Shown: positions 1-8,653, numbered from the stretch's first letter. The stretch is DNA of 64,000 bases from Bradyrhizobium prioriisuperbiae (GCF_032397745.1 NZ_CP135921.1:8854501-8918500); one strand, 5' to 3'. Program-made: numbers and translations. Notes: generated by a model from the sequence alone, not told the origin.

Positions 1-30
1 AAAGATCGCCGGGCCCTTGATCGTTTTCAT
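1..30 (-). CDS. Probable sugar phosphate isomerase/epimerase, 5' end only
   Basis: Only the first ten codons lie in the window (MKTIKGPAIF). A strong GGAGGAG ribosome binding site sits just upstream on the minus strand (about 35-41). The peptide resembles from memory the N-terminus of a rhizobial TIM-barrel sugar phosphate isomerase/epimerase family. Ten residues cannot prove that. The gene is divergent from the LacI-family regulator at 168, and a perfect operator-like palindrome lies in its promoter region, so it is probably the first target of that regulator. Confidence 0.45.
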   Translation of the reverse strand, partial: MKTIKGPAIF

Positions 31-61
31 TGATTGCTCCTCCGGGCATCTCGAACCGATT

Positions 62-75
62 TGTAATCGATTACA
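62..75. promoter_or_regulatory. LacI-family operator (perfect 14-bp palindrome)
   Basis: TGTAATCGATTACA is a perfect palindrome with the central CG typical of LacI/GalR operators. It sits between the minus-strand gene starting at 30 and the LacI regulator starting at 168. The likely role is autoregulation and control of the divergent sugar gene. The palindrome is seen directly; its assignment to this regulator is inferred from position. Confidence 0.72.
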
Positions 76-167
76 TTTTTGCCTAGATTGCCATAGGCAT
101 TGACCGTGTCAATCCTGCCGTGAAGGGATGACAACACGCCAAGAAGGAACCAGGACGATTTCCGTTG

Positions 168-1181
168 ATGGATAAGCGGTTGAACAGGCCAACGATCGGC
201 GATGTCGCGGCACGCGCGGGGGTGTCCACCGCGACGGTCAGCCGCACGCTTGCGACCCCCGAGCAGGTCACGCCCAAAACCCGCGATGCCGTTTTGAAGG
301 CGGTGCGCGAGACCGGCTACGTGCTGAATCTTGCGGCGCGGCATCTGCGCACCAACCGCGCCCATGCGGTGCTAGCGGTTCTGCCCGACGCCTCGAACAT
401 CTTCTTCTCGCAGGTGTTGCGTGGCATTTCCGATACCCTGCACCAGGCCGGCTATAGCCTCGTGATCGCCGACACCGCCAACGACCCGGAGCGCGAACGC
501 GAACACGGCGAGTTCATCCAGGGCGGACGGGTCGATGGTGTGCTCCTGCTCAATGGCAGGCTGCTGCCTTCCCTTTCCGCAAAACGTGGCCGCACCATCC
601 CCACCGTGAGCCTGTGCGAGCGGATCCCCGGCTCGCACCTTCCCCATGTCGAGACTGCCAACCGCGAGGCGGCGCGCGCCATCACCGAATGCCTGATTGC
701 GCAAGGGCATCGCCGGATCGGCTATATCGCGGGGCCACCCACCAACGTGCTCGAGCATGACCGGTTCGCCGGCTATCGCGATGCACTCACGGCGCGCGGC
801 ATCGCATTCGATCCGCAGCTGGTCTGTCCCGGTGACTATTCGATTAGGGCTGGCGAAGCCGCGGCGACGGCCTATCGGGCGCTTCCACAGCTGCCGGACG
901 CGGTGTTCGCCTCCAGTGACACCATGGCGATGGGCCTGATCCGGGGTTTCACCGCTGCGGGACTCTCGATCCCCGACCAGATTTCGATCGCGGGTTTTGA
1001 CGACATCGAATTTGCCGCCGCCTACAATCCCGCCCTGACCACCGTGCACCAGAACCGCCACGACATCGGCGCGCGCGCGGCCGGCATGCTGATCGACCTG
1101 ATGGCGGGCAAAAAGCTCAGCCAGCGCGAGATCCAGCTCCCCGCGGAGATCGTGATGCGCGAGAGTACGCGCGCGCGATAA
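168..1181 (+). CDS. LacI-family transcriptional regulator
   Basis: This 337-residue protein has the usual LacI/GalR length and layout. An N-terminal helix-turn-helix covers about residues 8-30 (TIGDVAARAGVSTATVSRTL) with the hinge helix after it, and a periplasmic-binding-protein-like effector domain fills the rest (motifs FFSQVLRGI, GRVDGVLLL, AGFDDIEFAA). ATG at 168 is preferred over TTG at 165 because AGGACG lies about ten bases upstream. It should bind the palindrome at 62-75 and repress a sugar catabolic unit running off the left edge. The effector is unknown, probably a sugar or sugar acid. Confidence 0.9.
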   Translation: MDKRLNRPTIGDVAARAGVSTATVSRTLATPEQVTPKTRDAVLKAVRETGYVLNLAARHLRTNRAHAVLAVLPDASNIFFSQVLRGISDTLHQAGYSLVIADTANDPEREREHGEFIQGGRVDGVLLLNGRLLPSLSAKRGRTIPTVSLCERIPGSHLPHVETANREAARAITECLIAQGHRRIGYIAGPPTNVLEHDRFAGYRDALTARGIAFDPQLVCPGDYSIRAGEAAATAYRALPQLPDAVFASSDTMAMGLIRGFTAAGLSIPDQISIAGFDDIEFAAAYNPALTTVHQNRHDIGARAAGMLIDLMAGKKLSQREIQLPAEIVMRESTRAR

Positions 1182-1198
1182 GGACAGTGGCTTGCGAC

Positions 1199-1864
1199 TC
1201 ACCGCGGGGGTTCAACCCACACATCGCTCTGCTTGATCCGCTCGATCAGCAGCCGGGGATCGAATTTGCGGAAGGTCGCCGGAATTTCGAACATCTCCGC
1301 CGGCTGCGGCGCTTGCCGGAGATTGGCGGCCGAGATGGTCAAACCGTCGTCCATACGGATCTTCAGCGGAAATCTCAGCTCCGGATCGATCCAGCCCACG
1401 ATGGTTCGATGCGGCGGCACGGTGGCGCGCACGACATCGACGCTGCGGCCATCGATCGTCGCCTGACCGGTCCGTTCACAGTGCCAGCCTTCGCCCTGCT
1501 CTGTTGCGCCTGATAGTTTTGCCATGTCCTGCCATTGCCGGCAGGGATCGGATGGATCAACCGACACGAACATCTGAGTCAACCGGCTCGATTGCCTGGC
1601 ATCCATGAACGTCCGCACCACCGGCCGTGCGAAATAGGCGTGATCGGTCGCCTCGACCAGGAAAAACCCGTCGGCGAAATCCGGTGTCTCGATCCGCACC
1701 TTGTCGCCCGACACCCACAATTTCGCGGTTCGCGACTCCGCGCCGCCGTGATCCGACATGGTGACGAGATCGGCTGAGAATTGCTGAGCCGACGCCGACG
1801 CGCTGAACAAGCCGCCGACAACACCGAACAACACAGCGCAAGCGAGGGTAGGATATCCAGGCAT
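1199..1864 (-). CDS. Secreted protein of unknown function, LolA/DUF4412-like
   Basis: The 221-residue product has a Sec signal peptide ending in ASASA near residue 26, so it is probably periplasmic. The mature part alternates short beta-type stretches (SADLVTMSDHG, AKLWVSGDKVRIETPD, FFLVEATDHAYFARP), which recalls LolA/DUF4412-type lipid-binding-like proteins. I do not recognise a specific family with certainty. Two cysteines (SDPCRQWQ and GWHCERTG) could form a disulfide. It is convergent with the LacI gene (17 bp apart) and lies downstream of a phosphoesterase gene on the same strand, separated by about 90 bp. It could belong to that transcript. Confidence 0.7.
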   Translation of the reverse strand: MPGYPTLACAVLFGVVGGLFSASASAQQFSADLVTMSDHGGAESRTAKLWVSGDKVRIETPDFADGFFLVEATDHAYFARPVVRTFMDARQSSRLTQMFVSVDPSDPCRQWQDMAKLSGATEQGEGWHCERTGQATIDGRSVDVVRATVPPHRTIVGWIDPELRFPLKIRMDDGLTISAANLRQAPQPAEMFEIPATFRKFDPRLLIERIKQSDVWVEPPR

Positions 1865-1951
1865 CGGATCCAGCCTTGATTGACGTTAAGAAAACCGTGA
1901 CGCCGGCCGAGCCGTCAGGCCCGGTCGGCGTCACAAGATCAGGGTCATGCC

Positions 1952-4006
1952 TTATTGAACGAGGGCCTGGGTGACGGCGTGATCGAAGTCGAAGGCGTCG
2001 AACAGATCAGACAGCGCCGGGCTGTTGGTCGGCACGTACGGATTGTTCTTCTTGACGATCGGGTTCGGGAAATTGTCGCGGCTGCGAACGGTCAGCGGCT
2101 GCAGTTTCCAGTTGCGCTCGATGAACTTCAGGATCGACGCGTGGTCCGCGTAACCGTGGTTGACCTTTCCGCCAGTCGAATAAGGCGAAACGATCAGCAG
2201 CGGAATGCGCGGCCCGTCACCGAAGAAGTCCATCGGCTGAACAAAACCCGAGTCCCAGTAACCGCCGGCCTCGTCCCATGCAACGAACACCACGGTTTCC
2301 GCCTTCAGCTTCGGATTGTCGTCCAGCGCCGCGAGCACGTTGAGCACGTAGGCCTCGAACAGATCGACCTTCGAGCTTTGCGGATGACCGTCGAGCAGGC
2401 CATCGGGCTTGCCGAACGACACCGCAGGCAGGGTGCCCTTTCCGATCGACGTGATCAGATCAGCCGTGTCCTTGATATGCTCACTGCGGACCGCGGGGTC
2501 TGCCATGATCGACTTTGCGTACTGGAACGGATTGCAGATCTGGCAATAGGCCACGCCGAGGGCATGGGCCGGGTCCGCAAGCGCTGCCGCACTCAAATTC
2601 GGACTGGTCGGATTCGCCGCGACAGCTGCATTCGAGAGCGCCACGGCGTCATTATACGCACCGCCGTAGTAGGCCCACGAAATCTTCTTCTCGATCAGGG
2701 CGTCACCGATCGTCCGCACGCTCGACGGAGGCAGGTTGCTGCCACCGGCAAGCGCACCGTTCGGCAGGTAGCCGGGATTGGTGTTGTTGAGCATGTAGTA
2801 ATAACGCGGCTTGCAGTTCGGTTCCGCGGCATAGGGCAGATGCGAGAGGAAGTTCACGATCGGCTTGACGCCGGGCTGGAACACGTCGGCGCAAGCGCTG
2901 AAATTGCCGTCGACGGTGTACTGGTTGATGGTGTTCGGCTTCGGATTCGGATTCGCGATCACGTTGGCGGGCGGCGTCACGGCGTTGCCGTTGCCGTCGC
3001 TCCAGAATGCCGCGTCGCCGGTGCCGAGCATGAAGTGGTTGGCACCGGTGCCACCATGGAACGACTGATGGAAGTTGTCGCTCAGGGTGAAGCGGTCAGC
3101 CAGCGACTTCAGGATCGGAGCCTGCTCCTGCTCCGCATTGTAGAAGCCCATCGAGTTCCCGAGGCTCTTGTTGGTCGCGGAATAGGTCGCCATCACGAAC
3201 GGGAACAGATCGTTCTTGCAGCCCGAGGGATTGTCCTTGGATGCGTTGTCGATGCTGCAGTCACCCTGCTGCCAGTCCTGGTAGAAGCGGTGAGTGGTGT
3301 CGGCGGTGTAGTCGTCGTCGGAGAGGATCGGCCCCTGCAGCGGGAACGGACCCGCCAGAGTGCCGGCGCCGGGAACGCGGGTATCCAGCGAGTTCGCCGG
3401 CAGGTTGGTGGCGCCTGTGGTCAGGATATCGAGATCGGACGGATCCATGTCCTTTTCGACGCTGGCTTCGGCGACGGTCTTGAACGGCGGCGAGGTGTCG
3501 CTCTGCTGCGACGGCGTTCCCGACGTGTTGGGCTGCGGCATCAGATTGGCCGGGCTGTACGGGAACTTGGCGACATTCGGCGCGCCGACATAATAGGCGG
3601 ACTGAGCGGCGGCCGAGTACTGCTGCGCCAGCGCATAGTTCGGGCCGGGCGAGCCGTCCTCGTTGACAATGCCCTTCGACAGCAGGTTGGAGATCGTCTG
3701 CCCCTTGCCCTTCGGACGATACACACCGAAGGTGTGATCGAGACCGCGATTTTCGCCGATCAAAACGATAACGTGCTTGATCGGAGTTTCGGTCTTCGCA
3801 TCGGCGTCGCCGCCATGATGGCGATCGTTATCATGATCGCGACCGAAATCCGGCAGCACGCGATGATGCGGATGGTGCGGACGCTTGTCCCAGCTGCTGC
3901 GGCCCCACTCAGCGCCGTAGCTGGCATTGGCAAACGTCATTGTCGAAACGAGACAGAGCGCAGTGGTCGCGCGCAGCCTTCTCTTCACATCGAACGTGAT
4001 TTTCAT
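1952..4006 (-). CDS. Secreted phosphoesterase (PF04185, phospholipase C / acid phosphatase type)
   Basis: The 684-residue protein belongs to the alkaline-phosphatase-superfamily phosphoesterases that include phospholipase C and AcpA. An N-terminal Sec signal precedes a His/Asp-rich segment (about residues 43-66). The family signature follows as PIKHVIVLIGENRGLDHTFG (about 75-94), whose Glu, Asn and Asp/His are metal and catalytic residues. The C-terminal signature is DGPRIPLLIVSPYS. The start at 4006 is chosen because the longer frame to 4156 adds 50 residues before the signal peptide. A paralogue sits divergently at 6780. It is probably exported, perhaps through the nearby type II system. 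The substrate (phospholipid or phosphomonoester) cannot be told from sequence. Confidence 0.88.
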   Translation of the reverse strand: MKITFDVKRRLRATTALCLVSTMTFANASYGAEWGRSSWDKRPHHPHHRVLPDFGRDHDNDRHHGGDADAKTETPIKHVIVLIGENRGLDHTFGVYRPKGKGQTISNLLSKGIVNEDGSPGPNYALAQQYSAAAQSAYYVGAPNVAKFPYSPANLMPQPNTSGTPSQQSDTSPPFKTVAEASVEKDMDPSDLDILTTGATNLPANSLDTRVPGAGTLAGPFPLQGPILSDDDYTADTTHRFYQDWQQGDCSIDNASKDNPSGCKNDLFPFVMATYSATNKSLGNSMGFYNAEQEQAPILKSLADRFTLSDNFHQSFHGGTGANHFMLGTGDAAFWSDGNGNAVTPPANVIANPNPKPNTINQYTVDGNFSACADVFQPGVKPIVNFLSHLPYAAEPNCKPRYYYMLNNTNPGYLPNGALAGGSNLPPSSVRTIGDALIEKKISWAYYGGAYNDAVALSNAAVAANPTSPNLSAAALADPAHALGVAYCQICNPFQYAKSIMADPAVRSEHIKDTADLITSIGKGTLPAVSFGKPDGLLDGHPQSSKVDLFEAYVLNVLAALDDNPKLKAETVVFVAWDEAGGYWDSGFVQPMDFFGDGPRIPLLIVSPYSTGGKVNHGYADHASILKFIERNWKLQPLTVRSRDNFPNPIVKKNNPYVPTNSPALSDLFDAFDFDHAVTQALVQ

Positions 4007-4065
4007 AGGTCGACCCCAAAGGTAAAAGTTAACCTTTGCAGCAGTAATGATCGAACATGACGCGT

Positions 4066-4087
4066 GCGTTTCGTTGCTGTGAAACGC
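4066..4087. promoter_or_regulatory. Inverted repeat upstream of the phosphoesterase gene
   Basis: GCGTTTC and GAAACGC form a perfect 7-bp inverted repeat with an 8-bp spacer, 60-80 bp upstream of the start at 4006. A second repeat, AAAGGT/ACCTTT (4018-4037), lies closer to the start. Either could be an operator or a leader hairpin. No known box is matched. Confidence 0.35.
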
Positions 4088-4161
4088 GATGAAAAACTTA
4101 GAACGATCCCAAAATATTTTTCGTTGAAGACATTCCAACGAACGAGACGTTCGCAAAACAA

Positions 4162-4190
4162 AAATCCGCGCGATTCAATCGCGCGGATTT
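4162..4190 (-). terminator. Rho-independent terminator after the cytochrome peroxidase gene
   Basis: There is a perfect 14-bp inverted repeat (AAATCCGCGCGATT and its complement) around a single central base, followed on the minus strand by a T-rich run (TTTTTGTTTTG). It lies 36 bp beyond the stop at 4226 and separates that operon from the phosphoesterase gene downstream. Confidence 0.85.
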
Positions 4191-4225
4191 AACTCACAAA
4201 ATAAAGGGATAAACGTGATTCTCGA

Positions 4226-5605
4226 TCAGCGCGCGGAATTTTTGCTCTGCAAAATTTCTCGCAACGCAGTGTAGTGCGCGTCGTGCACTTCAGGATTGAA
4301 CAGCGAAAATTTTTCGGCATTGCTCAGCAATGCAGGAACTGCTGCGAACATCAGGTAACGATAGCTTTTGTATTCGGCGGCCGCGTCAGCGAAGCGCCCT
4401 TCGCCGGCGGCAAGATCGATTCGACGCAATGTCAGCACGAGTTCCTTGAGCGACAGGCGCGCAAGCCCGCGCTCGTTCTGTCCTCCCGACACATTGGTGT
4501 TCTTGCGATCCGGATAACGCTCGGTCAATTCGCGCAACTCGTTGCCGAGCGTGTCGACAGCAAGCGAGATGATCTCCTTGTCCTTGGCGGGGATCGCAGT
4601 TTCCAGCACGGTTCCGAAATCGTTGATCTCCTTGAGCACGGCGCCGGCGCCGTCGCGCTCATAAGGCTGCACGCCGTCGCCGACCGCAGTCAGGTAGGCA
4701 ACCAGATCGCGCCGGTCCTGCACCGACAGCCCGAGCTTGAAGATGCGATCGAAATACTCCACGACCTGATCGTAACTGTCGAAGCGGCCGTCATGAAAAT
4801 ACGGCGCATTGAAATCGGCATTGCGCAAGGTCGGCGTCTTGAACAGCCCGCCCGAACCGATGTCGTGCTGCTGATGATCGACAAACGCAGCTGACGGCAC
4901 GTGGCAGCCGGCGCAGCTCAGGCCGGGATTGTGCGGAAACGGCTTCATGAAGAGCGCTTCGCCGCGGCGCTCGGCGTCGCTGATTTGCCCGGTCAATCGA
5001 CCGCCCGGCCCCAGATTGGGGTTGGGCAGGAAATCGATGTCATGGATGTAGGCCACGATGGCATCGAGCACGACCGGCGTCGGCTCCGACCCGGCAAATT
5101 CATTGACGATGACGTTGCGCACGAAATCACGCAGCGATCCCATCCGGCCGTCGTGGCCATAAGGCGCGAGGTAGCGCGCGCCACGCAGCGACGGAATCCT
5201 GATCGGATCGAGCTTCTGGTTGTCGGCCTTCGGATTGAACAGCGGACCGGTGGTGTCGAAATTGCCGGGGCGCGTCGACATATTCGGAACAAAGAGCTTG
5301 GCGTTGCCGGCGCCGTTGACGTGGCAGGTCTCGCAGCTCATGCCGGCCTGCCGCGCGACACCGCCCAGGATCGACGGCGAGCTGAACGCCAGGTTTCCCA
5401 GATTGACCAGGTAAGACCTGCGCGCATCCACCGTATCGGATTTGAACACCTCGCGCGGCTTGTCGAGCGCATCCTCGTTGAGCTCGGTCGATTTCGGCAG
5501 CGTTGTCTGATCGCCATCGACCGGAAATGCGTCGACCTGCTGATGCCATCCAACCAGCATCACGCCGAGCGCAACAACGGACAGCCATGATTTCCGAATC
5601 ATCAT
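4226..5605 (-). CDS. Di-haem c-type cytochrome peroxidase (CcpA/MauG-like)
   Basis: The 459-residue protein has a signal peptide (about residues 1-26) and two haem-binding CxxCH motifs, CETCH at 91-95 and CAGCH at 231-235. This is the arrangement of bacterial di-haem peroxidases and MauG-like enzymes. Further signatures are PSLRGARYLAPYGHDGR (about 138-154) and TPTLRNADFNAPYFHDGRF. It is expected in the periplasm. The start overlaps the stop of the imelysin gene by ATGA (5602-5605), so the two are translationally coupled. M75 proteins and such peroxidases recur together in bacteria, in iron-related loci. Whether this one reduces peroxide, oxidises Fe(II) or modifies a partner is not decidable here. 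Confidence 0.9.
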   Translation of the reverse strand: MMIRKSWLSVVALGVMLVGWHQQVDAFPVDGDQTTLPKSTELNEDALDKPREVFKSDTVDARRSYLVNLGNLAFSSPSILGGVARQAGMSCETCHVNGAGNAKLFVPNMSTRPGNFDTTGPLFNPKADNQKLDPIRIPSLRGARYLAPYGHDGRMGSLRDFVRNVIVNEFAGSEPTPVVLDAIVAYIHDIDFLPNPNLGPGGRLTGQISDAERRGEALFMKPFPHNPGLSCAGCHVPSAAFVDHQQHDIGSGGLFKTPTLRNADFNAPYFHDGRFDSYDQVVEYFDRIFKLGLSVQDRRDLVAYLTAVGDGVQPYERDGAGAVLKEINDFGTVLETAIPAKDKEIISLAVDTLGNELRELTERYPDRKNTNVSGGQNERGLARLSLKELVLTLRRIDLAAGEGRFADAAAEYKSYRYLMFAAVPALLSNAEKFSLFNPEVHDAHYTALREILQSKNSAR

Positions 5606-6393
5606 CGCGACGCAGCCTCCAGGGTCGGCCGGCGCAGTCCGAGCTTTTGCGCGGCCATCTGCAGAGCGACGATCAATTCCTCGGTGGTGCGGCGCAGCTG
5701 CGGGATATCGACATGCTGCAAATCACGCACGACCAGCAAATTCTTCAGATCCGAGATCTTTCCGTCTGCCGTATCGGCCAGCTTGCCGTCGCTGGCCCGC
5801 AACGAGGCGGCAAAGATCGTGTGGTAGGCAAAGTCGATGCCGGCCACGTTGTTGCGCATGTCATCCAGCGATGTGCCGCTGATCCGGGACTCGCCGCCGT
5901 CAGCCTTGCTCTCACCCACCTCGTAGGTCAGCCGCACCGTGCCGTCGAGAAGGCCCTGCGGGGTCAGCGGCATGTCGCGCAGTTTCTTGTGCAGATCGTC
6001 GAGATGCCCGACCAGCGCATCGGTTTCGCTCATCGCGTCCGTGCTCTTTGCGCCAAAAAGCTTGGCCTCGATGGCATGAAAGCCGGTGACGCCGTTCGGC
6101 CAGGCGTCGATCTGCTCGTCCAGCTCGGGAACGAAACCGGCGGTGAACACTTCCGACCGTTCCCAGCCGGCCCGCGCCGAAAGCCAAGCTTTCCTGGCTC
6201 CTGCCAGATCGCTGGCCGCCAATCGCGCACGTAAATCACGCACACCCGCCAGCGCCTGCCCGATTCCCTCGATCATGTAGGGCCGATAGCGCTCCGCCGC
6301 GTCATCAAGCGGCGCCGCACGCACCGGCTGCATGTGTCCCGCAAGCACAACGAACAGGACGCCGGCTAGAAATCCGGGACAACGGCGAATCAT
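5602..6393 (-). CDS. Imelysin-family (peptidase M75 / EfeO-like) protein
   Basis: The 263-residue secreted protein has a clear signal peptide (RCPGFLAGVLFVVLAGH, cleavage after VRAA). The imelysin HxxE signature is seen as GFHAIEAKLFG at about residues 105-115. This four-helix-bundle family includes EfeO, IrpA and insulin-cleaving M75 proteins, many of them iron regulated. ATG at 6393 is preferred to TTG at 6402 because it starts directly at the signal peptide. It is first in a two-gene operon with the di-haem peroxidase. No EfeU permease or EfeB peroxidase lies near, so it is not a canonical Efe system. A proteolytic role is unproven for most of the family. Confidence 0.86.
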   Translation of the reverse strand: MIRRCPGFLAGVLFVVLAGHMQPVRAAPLDDAAERYRPYMIEGIGQALAGVRDLRARLAASDLAGARKAWLSARAGWERSEVFTAGFVPELDEQIDAWPNGVTGFHAIEAKLFGAKSTDAMSETDALVGHLDDLHKKLRDMPLTPQGLLDGTVRLTYEVGESKADGGESRISGTSLDDMRNNVAGIDFAYHTIFAASLRASDGKLADTADGKISDLKNLLVVRDLQHVDIPQLRRTTEELIVALQMAAQKLGLRRPTLEAASR

Positions 6394-6779
6394 GATTCTC
6401 AAAACCCATCGGCAGCGCAGCGCAGGTGCTGCGACTGAGTGTCGCTGATGTGCAATATTGTCGCATTCCTTTGCTGTTTTGTGACGAGACGGTGTGCTCG
6501 ACAGTTTTCACACCACCAAAAATTTTTATTTGACCGTGCTCGCGCAGCACCGAATGACCCGCGCAAGACGTCGCGTGCGCATCTACTTCCCTTATCATTT
6601 CAAACAGAAGGCTGACGCAGCGCGCGGCAACTGCGATTGCGAAATCCAGCGCCACCTCTGACTCACCTACACTGCGTGTCATCGCTCTGAAAAATTTTTC
6701 GCGCATGAGGTCAATGCCTGCGACCAAAAGACCCAAGCACTCAGTTTTCATCAAACCGCAATAAATGGGGCAAATCTCA
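6394..6779. promoter_or_regulatory. Divergent promoter region between M75 operon and second phosphoesterase
   Basis: This 386-bp gap has no convincing gene. It holds two A/T-rich patches (about 6519-6533 and 6687-6699) likely to belong to the two divergent promoters, and a short inverted repeat GCGAC/GTCGC at 6431-6445. A Pho-box-like stretch (GTGTCATCGCTCTGAAA, about 6677-6693) matches the tandem CTGTCAT pattern only partly. No clear Fur, Irr or iron-control element was seen. Confidence 0.45.
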
Positions 6780-8636
6780 ATGCGCTTGCCAACACTTCTC
6801 GGATGCGTGTCGGTTCTGGCACTAGCAGCCGCGACGGCGGCCGTAGCGGCCGACGACTACCGCGGTCATGGTAACAATGACCCGCTCAACAACGACCCGC
6901 GCCGTGTGCACACGGCGACGCCGATCAAGCACCTGGTCATCATCTTCCAGGAGAACATCTCGTTTGACCATTATTTCGGCACCTATCCCAAGGCGCTGAA
7001 CTTGCATGGTGAAACGCGGTTTGTGGCGTCACGCAACACACAGAAAGTCAACAATCTCGTCACGCCGCTGGATGTAAATCACGACTTCCGGCCGCTCAAC
7101 GGCGTCGACCTGCTCAACCACAATCCCAACAATAACGCCGATGGACCTGTCGCGCCCAATAACACCGTGAAGAACGCAGCCGGCGCATCAAACCCGTTCC
7201 GGCTGTCGCCGTCACAAGCCCTCACGGCCGATCAGGGCCACTCCGAAGGTCCCGAGCAGAGCGCCTACAACAACGGCCACATGGACGGCTTCCCAGCCTT
7301 CGTCGGCCGCGGCGGCCCGCCGCCCACCGGAATCGGCACCAAGGCGCTGGTGATGGGTTATTTCGACGGCAACACCGTCACCGCGATGTGGAACTACGCC
7401 CAGAACTACGCCATCAATGACAATCACTACACCTCGCAGTTCGGCCCATCGACGCCCGGCGCTCTCAATCTGATCTCCGGACAGACTGATGGTTTCTCCT
7501 TCACCTTGAACGTGCTCGACGGTTCCGGCGGCATCATCAACGGCAACCAGGTGTATGCCGACACCTCGCATCTGCCGAGCCACCTGACCATGGTGGGTGA
7601 CGACGATCCGATCGACGATGTCTGCTCAAATCCGAAGGGCGCGCAGGTCACGATGGCCGGCCGCAACATCGGCGACATGCTCAATGACCGCGGCCTCACC
7701 TGGGGGGCGTTCATGGGCGGCTTCGACCTGAGCCTCGTCAACGCCAACGGCACCACCGGCTGCCTGCGGCAGACCAACCCGGCAGCGCCCGGCGAGCCAG
7801 CCTCCACCTCGGTCGACTACATCCCGCATCACGCCTGGTTCCAGTATTATGCGTCGACCCGCAATCCCACTCACGCCCGCCCGAGTTCGGTGCAGGCGAT
7901 CGGCCACAGCATGATTCCGAACACCAACAAGGCCGAGCCGGCCAACCACCAGTATGACATCAACGACTTCTTCACGACACTGAAGGCCGGCAATCTCCCG
8001 GCGGTCAGCTTCCTCAAGGCGGCGGCGTTCGAAGATGGCCATGCCGGCTATTCGGATCCCACCGACGAACAGCATTTCATCGTTCGCGTCGTCAATGCCC
8101 TGCAGAAGAGTCCGGAGTGGGAGGACACCGCCGTCGTCATCATGTATGACGATTCCGACGGCTGGTACGATCACCAGATGCCGCCGATCGTGAATCCGTC
8201 GTTTACCACCGGTGACAACCTCAACGGCCTTGGTGTCTGCAAGGACAGCAACGGCTCCCAGCAGGGCATCCGGACTCCGACCACGCCGCTCAACGGCGCG
8301 TTCGGTCAGCCGGCGTACGGCCGCTGCGGCTACGGAACCCGCATGCCGCTGCTGGTGGTGTCGCCGTTCGCCAAACGCAACCATGTCGACCACACCCTGA
8401 CCGACCAGAGCTCCGTGCTCCGCTTCATCGAGGACAACTGGCTCAATGGCGAGCGCATCCAGCCCGCTGGCTCGTTCGACACCATTGCCGGCTCGATCGA
8501 GAACATGTTCGACTTCCATGGCTGGGACGAACGGGGTCCGCGCAAGCTGATCCTGGACGAGAACACCGGCGCGGTGGTCTATGCCTCTCACGGCGACGAC
8601 GATCATGACCATCACGATCATGACGGCCACCGCTAG
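6780..8636 (+). CDS. Secreted phosphoesterase (PF04185) with His/Asp-rich tail
   Basis: The 618-residue product is a PF04185 phosphoesterase. A signal peptide (MRLPTLLGCVSVLALAAATA, cleavage near AVAA) is followed by TPIKHLVIIFQENISFDHYF, the family metal/catalytic signature, and near the C-terminus by TRMPLLVVSPFAKRNHVDHT. The last 20 or so residues are almost all His, Asp and Gly (DDDHDHHDHDGHR), a likely metal-binding tail. ATG at 6780 is preferred over 6765 because GGGG at 6767-6770 gives it a ribosome binding site and it begins the signal peptide. It is a paralogue of the gene at 1952-4006. A hairpin terminator follows. Confidence 0.88.
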   Translation: MRLPTLLGCVSVLALAAATAAVAADDYRGHGNNDPLNNDPRRVHTATPIKHLVIIFQENISFDHYFGTYPKALNLHGETRFVASRNTQKVNNLVTPLDVNHDFRPLNGVDLLNHNPNNNADGPVAPNNTVKNAAGASNPFRLSPSQALTADQGHSEGPEQSAYNNGHMDGFPAFVGRGGPPPTGIGTKALVMGYFDGNTVTAMWNYAQNYAINDNHYTSQFGPSTPGALNLISGQTDGFSFTLNVLDGSGGIINGNQVYADTSHLPSHLTMVGDDDPIDDVCSNPKGAQVTMAGRNIGDMLNDRGLTWGAFMGGFDLSLVNANGTTGCLRQTNPAAPGEPASTSVDYIPHHAWFQYYASTRNPTHARPSSVQAIGHSMIPNTNKAEPANHQYDINDFFTTLKAGNLPAVSFLKAAAFEDGHAGYSDPTDEQHFIVRVVNALQKSPEWEDTAVVIMYDDSDGWYDHQMPPIVNPSFTTGDNLNGLGVCKDSNGSQQGIRTPTTPLNGAFGQPAYGRCGYGTRMPLLVVSPFAKRNHVDHTLTDQSSVLRFIEDNWLNGERIQPAGSFDTIAGSIENMFDFHGWDERGPRKLILDENTGAVVYASHGDDDHDHHDHDGHR

Positions 8637-8653
8637 GCTGTTTGCTTAAATAG

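Noticed and set aside
1955..4060. A 701-codon open frame antisense to the phosphoesterase gene
   Set aside because: Composition is Arg/Val/Gly-rich with no recognisable domain. The opposite strand encodes a clear PF04185 enzyme with signal peptide, so this is a GC-driven shadow frame.
6676..6694. Pho box for the phosphoesterase genes
   Set aside because: Only the first half (TGTCAT) fits the tandem consensus. The second half matches poorly and no copy is seen before the paralogue, so it is only mentioned, not called.
6305..6754. A 149-codon frame in the gap between the imelysin and phosphoesterase genes
   Set aside because: It overlaps the imelysin signal peptide region, has no ribosome site and no domain, and the A/T-rich patches look like promoters.
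6394..6779. Fur or Irr iron-control element for the imelysin operon
   Set aside because: No TTTAGAA-N3-TTCTAAA-like or 19-bp Fur-like palindrome could be found by eye.
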